Assembly (NCBI RefSeq): GCF_000428925.1
Contig: NZ_AUAW01000001.1
Location: forward strand, 310,001 to 374,000
Length of the DNA: 64,000 nt
Source: Furfurilactobacillus rossiae DSM 15814
GTDB lineage: Bacteria > Bacillota > Bacilli > Lactobacillales > Lactobacillaceae
Direction of reading: 5' to 3'
The translations under genes and the position numbers were made by a program. Within the stretch, counting starts at the first letter, position 1. Each line of letters begins with the position of its first letter. The notes under the pieces were generated by a model. That model had not been told where the DNA came from and searched no databases. It saw only the letters and a list, made by a program, of their open reading frames with translations. Positions 1-7,706 of the stretch are shown here, piece after piece.

Positions 1-567
1 AACGAATTTATAGTTAATATGTGTTAGGTACTGTAAAGGCATTTCTTGACACTCAGAAAGGTTCTTAACGAACATTTTAATATCAAACAAGGCGCTCCCT
101 TTCTTTAACGTTACAGATGGGTTGGCAAAGTAATGATCACCAAAGCCTTTAACATATTCAACCTGACTACTGATCGTAACGGTATCCTCATCCACATAGA
201 CAAAAGATGAATCCATCGGCGTAAGTGGAAATTCACCATGTGCATAATGATCATCCTCAGAACCGGGATTACCACTAGCCAATAGACCTGAATGAAATTG
301 AAATGGGCCGTATGAATCAGTAATTTGCTTACCTGGATATGGCTGTTTGAAAGTGTTTTTCATCTTCAAATCAAGCCCGTCAAACACAGCTTCCCAGATC
401 ATCAGTCCTTCAAATGGTAAAAATGTCAGATAACCACGTGAATTATGAACTTTTAGTGCTTCAACACCAGATGAATATTTAAAACTAGAAATAGTAAATT
501 CATCGTTCTCAATTAGCATGCGTGGTTGTTCTTTAAAACTGTCCCTGTACAATCTGAATTTTGTCAT
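1..567 (-). CDS. DUF4432 / aldose 1-epimerase-like protein, C-terminus beyond window
   Basis: The reading frame starts at an ATG (565-567) and stays open to the window edge, giving the first 189 residues; the C-terminus lies outside. The N-terminal part (MTKFRLYRDSF...) with a beta-rich 'EGLMIWEAVFDG' stretch and 'ESYGPFQFHSGLLA'-like segment (seen here as 'TDSYGPFQFHSGLLA') resembles DUF4432 proteins, a galactose-mutarotase-fold family thought to act on sugars. Its ATG overlaps the stop of the upstream FucP-type permease as ATGA, so the two are translationally coupled and probably form one carbohydrate operon under the cre box at 1970-1983. The substrate cannot be read from sequence. Family assignment is by recognition of the sequence pattern, moderately sure. 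Confidence 0.72.
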   Translation of the reverse strand, partial: MTKFRLYRDSFKEQPRMLIENDEFTISSFKYSSGVEALKVHNSRGYLTFLPFEGLMIWEAVFDGLDLKMKNTFKQPYPGKQITDSYGPFQFHSGLLASGNPGSEDDHYAHGEFPLTPMDSSFVYVDEDTVTISSQVEYVKGFGDHYFANPSVTLKKGSALFDIKMFVKNLSECQEMPLQYLTHINYKFV

Positions 568-1931
568 TTTGTTGCCTTCGTTTCTTTAGCTAAACCGTCA
601 AATGGATGCTTGATGTAGTGGTAAGCATAGACAATCATTGCGCCAAACGTTAAGAAATGAACAGCAAATGAAATCGTCATTGATCCAGTAATGTCAGCAA
701 ACCAGCCTTGAATTGCTGGCCAGACACCGCCACCAACAACCATCATCACTAACATGGCACCGGCAGTTTCAGTTTGGTGAGCGTCATTGATGAAACCAAG
801 CGTTTCAGTATAAATTGTTGCATACCCAGGCCCCATTAAACCGGAAACCAGAATGGCAACATAAACACCATTGAAACTTCTATCAATCATCATGTAACCG
901 ATTGCAATAAAGCCGAGAATTGAATACCAAAGTAAAACCTTCAAGTGTGGAATTTTTCTCATCAGATAATCAGCAACGATTCGTCCAACAAAGAAAGCAA
1001 TATAACTCACGATGACATAGTTTGACGACGTTCGCTCATTGATTGAGTGGTCCAAATTTAACGCCAAACGAATTGTGAATGACCAAATCGAAACTTGCAG
1101 GCCAACGTACATAAATAATGTAAACATACCGTAAGTAAAATTATGATTTTTCAACAACGCTATTATTGTTTGGCCCAGATTCTCTTCGGGTTTCGTTTCA
1201 TTTGCTTTAGCCTTTGGCTTACCACTTGGAAATTGCGTAATTAGGAACAATATAATCATGACCGCAATCACCATAATGATGTATTTGTATGGCTGAAGTG
1301 TTTTTTGCAAAGCCGCTTCACCAAAGCGAACACGAGCGTTCCCTGATAACTTGCTAAGTTGTGAATCAAGGTTCTCACCACCAGAGAAAATGAGGTACTT
1401 TCCAAGTAAAATCCCAGCAATTGACCCAAAAGGCAAAAAAGTTTGTGAAATATTCAACCGCAATGTCCGTTGCTTTTCAGGTCCTAATAGAGCTGAGTCA
1501 GTATCAGCAGCAGTTTCAATAACCGTCAGACCAGCCGCCAAAACAAACAGTGCCGCCAAGAAAAAGCCGTAAGTTGCTGCAGCCGATGCTGGAAAGAACA
1601 GTACACAACCAATCAAATACAGTAACAAGCCAATAATAATTGTCAACTTATATGAAGTTTTTTTAATCAACCACGATGCTGGAATTGCCATCAAAAAATA
1701 TCCCAATGAAAACGCACTTTGAACGTAGGCCGAAGCCAAATTACTTAATTGAAAAATGGATTTAAACTGAGTGATCAAAATATCGTTTAAACTGGCTGCG
1801 GCCCCCCACATTGGAAATAACAGCGACACCAAGACAAATTGGACAACAGGCATCTTACTGGTATATCCATTATCTAATTCTTTTCCACGAAATTTGATCA
1901 AGCCAAACCCGTGGCTGTTCTTTGTTTCCAT
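564..1931 (-). CDS. fucP: FucP-type sugar:H+ symporter (MFS, FHS family)
   Basis: Twelve-helix major facilitator protein of 455 residues. The first helix region 'MWGAAASLNDIL', the 'VQSAFSLGYFLMAIPAS' segment and the 'ETAADTDSALLGPE' followed by 'RLNISQTFLPFG' stretch match the fucose permease (FucP) pattern closely, so the protein probably imports a hexose or deoxyhexose with protons. The ATG at 1929-1931 is preferred over the GTG at 1938-1940 because GAGGAG lies 8 bases before it. The gene ends in ATGA overlap with the DUF4432 gene. A perfect cre box (1970-1983) and a TATAAT (1983-1988) lie upstream, so carbon catabolite control by CcpA is likely. Fucose itself is not proven; other FHS members carry glucose, galactose or mannose. 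Confidence 0.85.
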   Translation of the reverse strand: METKNSHGFGLIKFRGKELDNGYTSKMPVVQFVLVSLLFPMWGAAASLNDILITQFKSIFQLSNLASAYVQSAFSLGYFLMAIPASWLIKKTSYKLTIIIGLLLYLIGCVLFFPASAAATYGFFLAALFVLAAGLTVIETAADTDSALLGPEKQRTLRLNISQTFLPFGSIAGILLGKYLIFSGGENLDSQLSKLSGNARVRFGEAALQKTLQPYKYIIMVIAVMIILFLITQFPSGKPKAKANETKPEENLGQTIIALLKNHNFTYGMFTLFMYVGLQVSIWSFTIRLALNLDHSINERTSSNYVIVSYIAFFVGRIVADYLMRKIPHLKVLLWYSILGFIAIGYMMIDRSFNGVYVAILVSGLMGPGYATIYTETLGFINDAHQTETAGAMLVMMVVGGGVWPAIQGWFADITGSMTISFAVHFLTFGAMIVYAYHYIKHPFDGLAKETKATK

Positions 1932-1969
1932 ATACAGCACTCCTCGTCTTATAAACTGTTGCTACATTT

Positions 1970-1988
1970 TGTAACCGCTGTCATTATA
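1970..1988 (-). promoter_or_regulatory. cre (CcpA) box and -10 of the fucP-like operon
   Basis: TGTAACCGCTGTCA (1970-1983) fits the cre consensus TGWAANCGNTNWCA at every position. On the minus strand TATAAT (1988-1983) adjoins it, so the cre box covers the likely transcription start, the usual place for CcpA repression. No good -35 hexamer is visible 16-18 bases upstream. About 40 bases separate the cre from the permease start codon. The remainder of the 1932-2229 intergenic stretch is AT-rich and shows two copies of TGTTTACAA (near 2148 and 2175) but nothing else identifiable. Confidence 0.75.
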
Positions 1989-2229
1989 GCACGCCGTGAA
2001 ATTAATTCCACAGGAAAACAGAAATTAGTTTTAATTTTCAAAATTCTATTTCTCTTTTTTTATTGATAAATTAACTAACCAATAGACTCTGTAAGTGCCT
2101 TTAAACCAAACAAAATGCCACTCGCCTAAAGCAAATTGTTTACAATAATTTTGATTATTTTAAAATCGACTCAAATGTTTACAAAATAGCAGGCTAAAAC
2201 CTTGGAAAATTTGTTTTTAAATTTCTATA

Positions 2230-2258
2230 TTGACTACGCGAACATACATTCGTATAAT
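2230..2258 (+). promoter_or_regulatory. Sigma-A promoter with SOS (LexA/DinR)-like box
   Basis: TTGACT (2230-2235), a 17-base spacer and TATAAT (2253-2258) form a strong promoter. The spacer contains CGAACATACATTCG (2239-2252), which differs from the Gram-positive SOS core GAAC-N4-GTTC by a single base and abuts the -10 hexamer. LexA bound there would block RNA polymerase. This promoter sits inside the longest open frame (from 2202), which fixes the true gene start downstream at 2292. Confidence 0.6.
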
Positions 2259-2291
2259 TTATTTAATCGCTTACGCATGGAGGCAAATAAA

Positions 2292-2507
2292 ATGACATCA
2301 CCAAATAGCAATCAACGTTGGTTAACACAGCTTCTTTCTATCGAGCGGGGCAAAAACTTTCACCTTTCTGAATTGCCCTTCTATCAAATCGCCAAAACCG
2401 ATCCAGAACGATTAGTTCAGTTTCAGCAGGCCTTTGATACCTGGATAGCTCAAACGCATGAAAAATATGTTAGCAAAGGTGCCACAAATTATTTGAGAGT
2501 TAGCTAA
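2292..2507 (+). CDS. Small protein of 72 residues, unknown function, possibly SOS-induced
   Basis: Start ATG 2292 follows GGAGG with 8-base spacing and lies 34 bases after the -10 of a strong promoter; an upstream in-frame ATG at 2202 would place the promoter inside the gene, so it is rejected. The 71-residue product is soluble, has no signal peptide or membrane helix, is rich in Gln and aromatic residues (RWLTQLL, LPFYQIA, FDTWIAQ) and ends KGATNYLRVS. I do not recognise the family. The SOS-like box in the promoter suggests induction by DNA damage, which is inference. A 16-bp perfect hairpin follows the gene. Confidence 0.6.
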   Translation: MTSPNSNQRWLTQLLSIERGKNFHLSELPFYQIAKTDPERLVQFQQAFDTWIAQTHEKYVSKGATNYLRVS

Positions 2508-2537
2508 TGCAAGAAGAAAGCGTGGAATGTACACTTA

Positions 2538-2582
2538 CGCAAAGACACCTCATCCCTAAATATGGAATGAGGTGTCTTTGCG
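2538..2582. terminator. Hairpin terminator between convergent genes
   Basis: Perfect 16-bp inverted repeat, CGCAAAGACACCTCAT (2538-2553) pairing with 2567-2582, loop of 13 bases. No long U run follows on either strand, so it may work weakly or from both sides between the 72-residue gene and the DJ-1/PfpI gene. Confidence 0.6.
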
Positions 2583-2654
2583 CCTAAATAGACTTCTCAG
2601 AATTTTTACGACATAGTTATTAGATCATTATTCTCGCTGAGGCAGTAAAATTTG

Positions 2655-3332
2655 TTATTGAATCTCCTTAAGCAACAATTTAGCCACCGCTCTCACGGAA
2701 AATGGATTTTGACCGGTTAGCAATCGACCATCTTTGACTGCGTATTCACTATAAGCACGCTTTTTTGAAAATGAAGCGCCACGTTCCTCAGCCACTTTTT
2801 GATTAAGAAACGGCACGACTGACTGTTTGCCAGCAATAATTTCTTCAGCATGAGTAAAACCTGTAACTGTCTTTCCGGCAATCAAGTATTTCCCCTGATC
2901 GTCCTTGATATTAAGTAATCCGGCGATTCCATGACAAACTGAAGTGACGTATCCGCCTTGATCATAAATTGCCAAAGCCAAGTGCTGCAACTCATCATTG
3001 TTCGGAAAATCCCACATTACGCCATGACCACCGGTGTAGTAGATTGCCACATAATCATCTGGATTCACTTCATTTGGGCGAAGTGTATTTGTCAGTGCAC
3101 GGTGCACAAAATCGGGGGATTCATAAACAGCCATGATTGATTCATCGGTATACTTCATGCTTCGTGGATCAAGAGGTACGAACCCGCCCTTGGGACTAAC
3201 ATAATCGACAGCAATTTTTGCCTTGTTCATTTCATCAACGAATTCGGCGGCTTCACCTAACCAGAGGCCGGTTGGATCTTTGGTGCCTTGATAACGCGTG
3301 ACGTTAGTTTCAACAATTAAGATCTTTTTCAT
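2655..3332 (-). CDS. DJ-1/PfpI (Hsp31-like) class I glutamine amidotransferase-fold protein
   Basis: 225 residues. The nucleophile elbow 'VTSVCHGIAGLL' carries the Cys-His pair, and 'GLWLGEAAEF' near residue 23 supplies the conserved Glu of the DJ-1 superfamily; 'YYTGGHGVMWD' is the typical loop of the Hsp31/YajL-type branch. Such proteins act as glutathione-independent glyoxalase III, deglycase or chaperones and are often induced by carbonyl or oxidative stress. Start ATG at 3330-3332 is preceded by GGAGGAAT. It stands alone between a hairpin (2538-2582) and a long non-coding stretch. The enzyme activity of this copy is inferred from the family only. Confidence 0.88.
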   Translation of the reverse strand: MKKILIVETNVTRYQGTKDPTGLWLGEAAEFVDEMNKAKIAVDYVSPKGGFVPLDPRSMKYTDESIMAVYESPDFVHRALTNTLRPNEVNPDDYVAIYYTGGHGVMWDFPNNDELQHLALAIYDQGGYVTSVCHGIAGLLNIKDDQGKYLIAGKTVTGFTHAEEIIAGKQSVVPFLNQKVAEERGASFSKKRAYSEYAVKDGRLLTGQNPFSVRAVAKLLLKEIQ

Positions 3333-3881
3333 GCTTTAGATTCCTCCACGATTACAGTCATAGTTCCTAATAAACAGTAAAACTTGTTGATGCCTTGAGA
3401 CTATCCATCATGTCATCACAAATCACATTATCCGCTAAAAATTATTTTATACCAGTAATTTGCAATTCACGTTTCAACCCATGCTACATATTCAATTGAG
3501 CATATCACTCTTGAAATGCACGTTGATTCATGAGATCTACTGGCAATAAACCCATCATCATCTTTCTATTACTAATTGGATCATTCACTACAATCTGTTT
3601 ACTAGCCTGTCTAAAGACGATGAGTTTTTTTCTTTTGGGACTAATGTAGTGCGTAAACAATAGATTTAAGTGCTGATACTAAAAAATGGTAAACAGTGAA
3701 ATTCACCGTTTACCATTTTTAGCCTTACGATTCTTTATAAATGAAAATAAATCGGTAGTTATAGCTGAAGTGCTTTCAGCCTGCCATAAATAATAGTTTT
3801 CACGTTTCAAATGTGAAATTCAGCTCAGCCGCAAACGAGGATATAAGTGCTCAGAAATATCCATTATTGTGAACGCGCCGT
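3333..3881. other. Intergenic stretch with terminator and a possible ORF remnant
   Basis: No intact gene is visible. On the minus strand a frame runs from TTG 3660 to a TGA at 3505-3507, 51 codons reading ...SPKRKKLIVFRQASKQ...DLMNQRAFQE; it has no ribosome binding site and an in-frame stop just upstream, so it could be the decayed 3' end of a gene or chance. The inverted repeat at 3681-3720 is listed separately. The rest is AT-rich upstream sequence of the DJ-1 gene. Confidence 0.3.
3681..3720. terminator. Bidirectional intrinsic terminator
   Basis: AAAAATGGTAAAC paired with GTTTACCATTTTT, with extra GTGAA/TTCAC pairing in the loop. A-rich before and T-rich after, so it can stop transcription from both sides; on the minus strand it would end the gene at 3882-4232. 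Confidence 0.75.
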
Positions 3882-4232
3882 TTATGCAACCCTTTTTATA
3901 CTTGCCAGTAGTCGGTTGATTTCCTCTTTATCCGCCTGTGTAATGGGACTGTCCAGCAAACGCAAGATTTCCATCCCCGTGGTGATCAATTCTTGTTCTT
4001 TGCTATTGTTACTGATTAGAAAACCGACATTCAAAAAGCCAGATAATTCTTTTCTCGCCGTTTCATCGCCCGTTTCAGCCACTTCAGTCAAATGAACAAT
4101 ACTAGCCGCAAACTTTTTTTGTCGCGCTTTTGAGGCTCTGTGAGCCGTGTAATAAGGCAGAAAAAGTGCCACACAAACAGCTAAAATTTCTGCAAACGCG
4201 CTTACCCATTCAGACAATGGTCCAATTACCAT
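3882..4232 (-). CDS. Small membrane-anchored protein, unknown function
   Basis: 116 residues from ATG 4230-4232, preceded by AAAGGAG at 7-base spacing; an in-frame TTG one codon earlier is less likely. One predicted membrane helix near residues 11-28 (AEILAVCVALFLPYYT) follows a short N-terminus, then a charged helical cytoplasmic part with 'LTEVAETGDETARKEL' and 'ADKEEINRLLASIK'. The layout (one helix, helical tail) is common in small hypothetical proteins of lactobacilli. I do not recognise the family. It appears to be monocistronic, ending at the terminator at 3681-3720. Confidence 0.6.
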   Translation of the reverse strand: MVIGPLSEWVSAFAEILAVCVALFLPYYTAHRASKARQKKFAASIVHLTEVAETGDETARKELSGFLNVGFLISNNSKEQELITTGMEILRLLDSPITQADKEEINRLLASIKRVA

Positions 4233-4367
4233 CAAATTTCTCCTTTTAATTTCATCATGCTAAATCTGTCGATTATATATCTCATCATTGTTTAAGTCCG
4301 TTGTAACAGACGACAATGTGGTGAGTTGCTGAAACTGTATCGAACTTTTTTTGAGGCGCTTATCCAT

Positions 4368-5021
4368 TTACTGTTCGAGTTCAATCAGTGAATAAGTTTT
4401 TCGGAATTCCGACAGAATTACTGCTTCAAATGGTTTAATAGTCTGAATATTGAAATGCTCTTTTGCCGTCGAAGTCAGTAGCCCTGCAAAGCTAAAATTA
4501 ATGCCATCCTTTAAGTAGAGTTCTGCCAGATCCAACGTGATCGCCTTACTTCTTACCTGCTGAATGATTGATTGCGTTAAAGAATTTGCTTGAAAAAGGG
4601 CAAAATTTGGATCGTAAGTTGGTTCAATAAAGTCTTCTTGCTGCGCCTGTTCAACGTAGATTAACAACCTCTGAAAATAATCGTGCTCAGCGGCTCTTAA
4701 CTGATACGCCAGGTCAGGATAACCATGCTGTAAGTCATTATTAAATCGATCTGTCGTTGATCCCATTAGTAATAATGAGTTCAACCAAACAGTCGCAAAT
4801 GAGTCTGGCGTGAATGTGTTAGGTATTGGTCGATCAGAAATAAACTGAAGGTAGCGTGCCACAACAGCTTTAACAATCTCTTCTTTATTTTCAAAATACG
4901 AATACAGTGTTGCACGACTAACATCGATTGCTGATGCTAGTTTGCCCATTGACATTCTTTGAAAACCATCAATTAGGATGACATGATTCAATTTTATCGT
5001 TAAGTCCCTTTTATTAATCAT
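4368..5021 (-). CDS. TetR-family transcriptional repressor
   Basis: 217 residues. The N-terminal helix-turn-helix 'MGKLASAIDVSRATLYSYFENKEE' (about residues 25-48) is the TetR signature, and the remainder is an all-helical ligand-binding domain without a recognisable ligand class. Start ATG 5019-5021 follows AAGGAATA. The gene is divergent from the NAD(P)-dependent reductase gene at 5115, with 93 bases between that contain a long palindrome (5060-5094). The arrangement implies that TetR represses itself and the reductase and is released by a small molecule, possibly an aldehyde or ketone. That last part is inference from gene order. Confidence 0.9.
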   Translation of the reverse strand: MINKRDLTIKLNHVILIDGFQRMSMGKLASAIDVSRATLYSYFENKEEIVKAVVARYLQFISDRPIPNTFTPDSFATVWLNSLLLMGSTTDRFNNDLQHGYPDLAYQLRAAEHDYFQRLLIYVEQAQQEDFIEPTYDPNFALFQANSLTQSIIQQVRSKAITLDLAELYLKDGINFSFAGLLTSTAKEHFNIQTIKPFEAVILSEFRKTYSLIELEQ

Positions 5022-5054
5022 TATTCCTTACCTCAACAAAAATAATAACACTTG

Positions 5055-5094
5055 TTTACATTTTAGACAATATGACGTATTATTTGTCTAAAAT
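5055..5094. promoter_or_regulatory. TetR-type operator in the divergent promoter
   Basis: ATTTTAGACAA (5060-5070) and TTGTCTAAAAT (5084-5094) are perfect 11-base inverted arms around a 13-base spacer. TTTACA (5055-5060) with TATTAT (5079-5084) can serve as -35/-10 of the reductase gene, so the operator spans that promoter. Its position between a TetR gene and its divergent neighbour is the typical place for the autoregulatory site. Confidence 0.7.
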
Positions 5095-5114
5095 AAATAA
5101 CGAGGTGTTTTTAA

Positions 5115-6119
5115 ATGAAAAAAATTGTTGTATCAGGTGGATCCGGTTTTGTAGCAACTTGGGTCATTGTTGAACTGTTAAATCATCACTATGCGGTTAG
5201 TGCCAGTCTACGCTCACTAACAAAAGCGGATGGTATCCGTGAGTCAATGAGCCACTACGTACCAGCGGAAGATCTCGCTAATTTATCCTTCTTTAAGGCA
5301 GATTTAACAAGTATAGACGGTTGGAAAGCGGGAATGGAAAACGCTGACGGCGTCATTCACGTCGCATCTCCCTTAGGAAACGGCACGGAATCAACAGAAG
5401 AACTAGTCAGTGTTGCTAAGGGCGGCGTCCTGAACGTTTTACAAGCAGCAGAAAACGCAGGCATTATCCGCGTGGTCATGACAAGTTCACAAGCCGCTGC
5501 AACCCCACTTAGTACCGCCACTGGTACCTTTGATGAAAGCTTCTGGACGGATCTAAATAATCCTGAGCTGGATCCTTATCGAATTTCAAAAGTGAAGGCT
5601 GAACAAGCGGCTTGGACGTTTGCTCAAGATCATAATATCGAATTAACAACAATCTTACCAGGCGCAATATTTGGCCCAGTTATTACCAGCAATCTAAGTT
5701 CTAACGGGATCCTTTTGCAACTGCTGAAAGGTCAACCAGCTCTGCCAAAAGTACCATTGGAAATCAGTGATGTTCGCGACTTGGCGCGCTTACATCGTTT
5801 GGCGTTTGAAAAGCCACAGGCAATTGGCAAACGTTATATCGGCTCATCGCAAACGCTAACCATGTTAGAAGTGGGCAAAATTTATCAATCCGCATTCCCT
5901 TCACTTCATCTACACGTCCGCGCTTTGCCAAACTGGGCCACACGACTGCTGGCCAAGTTTATCCCTAGTTTACGATCACTGGTTCCAATGCTTAATCGTC
6001 GTTATCACCATACTGCAGCCGCCGCAGAAAATGACCTTGGATGGCAGCAACATGAGCCGCAACAAACGGTCATTGATGCTGCTAATCGACTGATTAAACT
6101 TGGTTTCGTGAAAAAATAA
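5115..6119 (+). CDS. NAD(P)-dependent epimerase/aldehyde reductase (extended SDR)
   Basis: 334 residues, extended short-chain dehydrogenase fold. The dinucleotide-binding loop 'VSGGSGFVATWV' is at residues 5-16; the active-site pair is 'YRISKVKAE' (Tyr-x3-Lys, near residue 156); 'MTSSQAA' provides the conserved Ser region. The pattern is that of dihydroflavonol 4-reductase-like aldehyde reductases, which reduce small carbonyl compounds with NADPH. Start ATG 5115 follows GAGGTG. It is controlled by the divergent TetR and ends before a strong terminator (6240-6294). The substrate is unknown. Confidence 0.88.
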   Translation: MKKIVVSGGSGFVATWVIVELLNHHYAVSASLRSLTKADGIRESMSHYVPAEDLANLSFFKADLTSIDGWKAGMENADGVIHVASPLGNGTESTEELVSVAKGGVLNVLQAAENAGIIRVVMTSSQAAATPLSTATGTFDESFWTDLNNPELDPYRISKVKAEQAAWTFAQDHNIELTTILPGAIFGPVITSNLSSNGILLQLLKGQPALPKVPLEISDVRDLARLHRLAFEKPQAIGKRYIGSSQTLTMLEVGKIYQSAFPSLHLHVRALPNWATRLLAKFIPSLRSLVPMLNRRYHHTAAAAENDLGWQQHEPQQTVIDAANRLIKLGFVKK

Positions 6120-6239
6120 TTGAAATGGATTCATCGCGTCTGTAGATAGGCCGGCTCTTTCCAACAACAGTTTATATCGCATGTTGGTCTAACGATGTTC
6201 GGGGATAACCCTCTACGTTTAAAATGTAAATTTTATCAA

Positions 6240-6294
6240 AACAACATCCCTGTTGAGTCAAAAATGAAATAATCGACTCAACGGGGATGTTGTT
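6240..6294. terminator. Strong hairpin between convergent genes
   Basis: A 20-bp stem, AACAACATCCCTGTTGAGTC pairing with 6275-6294 with one G-U pair, loop of 15 bases. It closes both the SDR gene (plus strand) and the exported-protein cluster (minus strand). Confidence 0.75.
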
Positions 6295-6332
6295 TATCTG
6301 CAGCTCGTGATTGCCTGTTTAGGCGTTACATT

Positions 6333-6866
6333 TTATTCGGCCTGTGAAACAATTTTCTTAAGTTTATTCATGTATGATTTGTTCAAATAATGACGCACTG
6401 CCTGGTCCTGAACTTTATCAATAGCAGACTGAGCGTCTGAAAGGTGCTGTTGATCGCGATGAACCGTAACCTCAGTAACGCTGTTTAGGGCTTTATGAAT
6501 CTGATCAAAGCCCTTGTCTTGACTCGTAATTTCATTAATGGTTTTTGAAGCCACTGTTTGTGCTTCAGTGGCCGCATTTTTATCCTTATCAATAACAGAC
6601 TTAGTTTTATGATCATTAACTGCTTTTAATTGAGTCAATGTTTTATTAACCGCACTAGTTGTATCTTCATCGGCCTTAATAGCCTGATTAGCTAACTTGT
6701 TTGCTAAATGTTTGTATGAAGAAACTCGTGTTGCACTTACACTGGTCGATGCTTGTTTTGCATTAGCGTTAGTATTAATTACACCACAAATCAACAATAG
6801 AACAACGATAATTACAACTGAGATAGCACCAAGTCTTTTTTTCAAAAAAGTACCAAGATTTGTCAT
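6333..6866 (-). CDS. Exported or membrane-anchored helical protein, unknown function
   Basis: 177 residues from ATG 6864-6866, which has GGAGG 8 bases upstream; the longer frame (MEESH...) lacks one. A hydrophobic segment near residues 14-32 (AISVVIIVVLLLICGV) acts as a membrane anchor or uncleaved signal; the rest is Lys/Asp/Thr-rich and predicted helical, with 'LANKLANQAIKADEDT' and 'KSYMNKLKKIVSQAE'. No known domain is recognised. It is the last gene of a six-gene minus-strand cluster (6333-10745) of exported proteins, 135 bases after its neighbour, and ends before the terminator at 6240-6294. Role probably at the cell surface; nothing more can be said. Confidence 0.65.
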   Translation of the reverse strand: MTNLGTFLKKRLGAISVVIIVVLLLICGVINTNANAKQASTSVSATRVSSYKHLANKLANQAIKADEDTTSAVNKTLTQLKAVNDHKTKSVIDKDKNAATEAQTVASKTINEITSQDKGFDQIHKALNSVTEVTVHRDQQHLSDAQSAIDKVQDQAVRHYLNKSYMNKLKKIVSQAE

Positions 6867-7001
6867 ATGTGATTCCTCCAATTGGATAGGTCTGATGGCA
6901 ACTATAAATGTAGAAAGCGGAGCTCAAAAGTTTCAATCTTAAAAAGTGATTTCACACAATAAACAATCGTGCGGACATCTAAAGTGGTGTTTTAAAGACA
7001 T

Positions 7002-7652
7002 CTAAAAGACACGCGTACCTTTTTCATACATCGTAGCTATTTTATTATTAGCAACGCTGACCTTATATACATCTGCATGCCTTGACATGTTTTTATTAAC
7101 CGTGCATGTGTAGTCAACTTCAACTGTATAGCAGTTTTTTATATGAACGCTTTGAATAACAATAGGTGCACGAATTAATGTAAAGGTCCCAACAATACTT
7201 GAATCATCGTATTCGTCTTGTTTTCCGGGAAGTATTAATCTGTCAACAATACCCTCATTGGCGTTAAGACGCATCTTGTTAGCTCGGATACCATCCACAT
7301 AACCACCAGTTGTATAATCCTGATAATCACGAAAAAATTGTTGGATTTTAGGAATCATTACGGTGGCATCGTTGTCCGATGGAATTAAACTTGGAGTATA
7401 TGGGGCATCATCAGAACTTTCATCTACATTTGAAGTAACAGTCGCGTCTGTGTCCCTAGCACGACTACTGGATGCTGAACGCGATTGATCATTCACAAGA
7501 GATTTAGGTGATTGTGATGACACCGTTGCAACAGATTTAAACGGTACTGGCCAAATTGAAAAAATAAGCGACGCAGCCACTATTGTGGCTATCAGAATCA
7601 GCATGCCATAGCGGAAGACACGTAGACTAAATGGCTTAACATTCTGTTTCAA
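7002..7652 (-). CDS. Membrane-anchored protein with extracellular NTF2-like-sized domain, unknown function
   Basis: 216 residues if translation begins at TTG 7650-7652, preceded by GGAAGGGG; an internal ATG at codon 17 would remove half of the N-terminal charged region. One membrane helix (about residues 17-35, LILIATIVAASLIFSIW), a Ser/Asp-rich linker (residues 40-88) and a C-terminal beta/alpha domain with 'IPKIQQFFRDYQDYTTGGYVDG' and 'VEVDYTCTVNKN'. The domain length and layout resemble the NTF2-like extracellular domains of membrane proteins, but this is a guess. It is part of the exported-protein cluster, 54 bases downstream of the DUF6287-like gene. Confidence 0.6.
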   Translation of the reverse strand: MKQNVKPFSLRVFRYGMLILIATIVAASLIFSIWPVPFKSVATVSSQSPKSLVNDQSRSASSSRARDTDATVTSNVDESSDDAPYTPSLIPSDNDATVMIPKIQQFFRDYQDYTTGGYVDGIRANKMRLNANEGIVDRLILPGKQDEYDDSSIVGTFTLIRAPIVIQSVHIKNCYTVEVDYTCTVNKNMSRHADVYKVSVANNKIATMYEKGTRVF

Positions 7653-7706
7653 GCCAACTTACCCCTTCCATCGAATTCACGCATTTATTTAGATACAACC
7701 AGCAAC

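Noticed and set aside
2202-2291. Upstream extension of the 71-residue gene to an ATG at 2202
   Set aside because: A strong promoter (2230-2258) and the only good ribosome site lie inside the extension.
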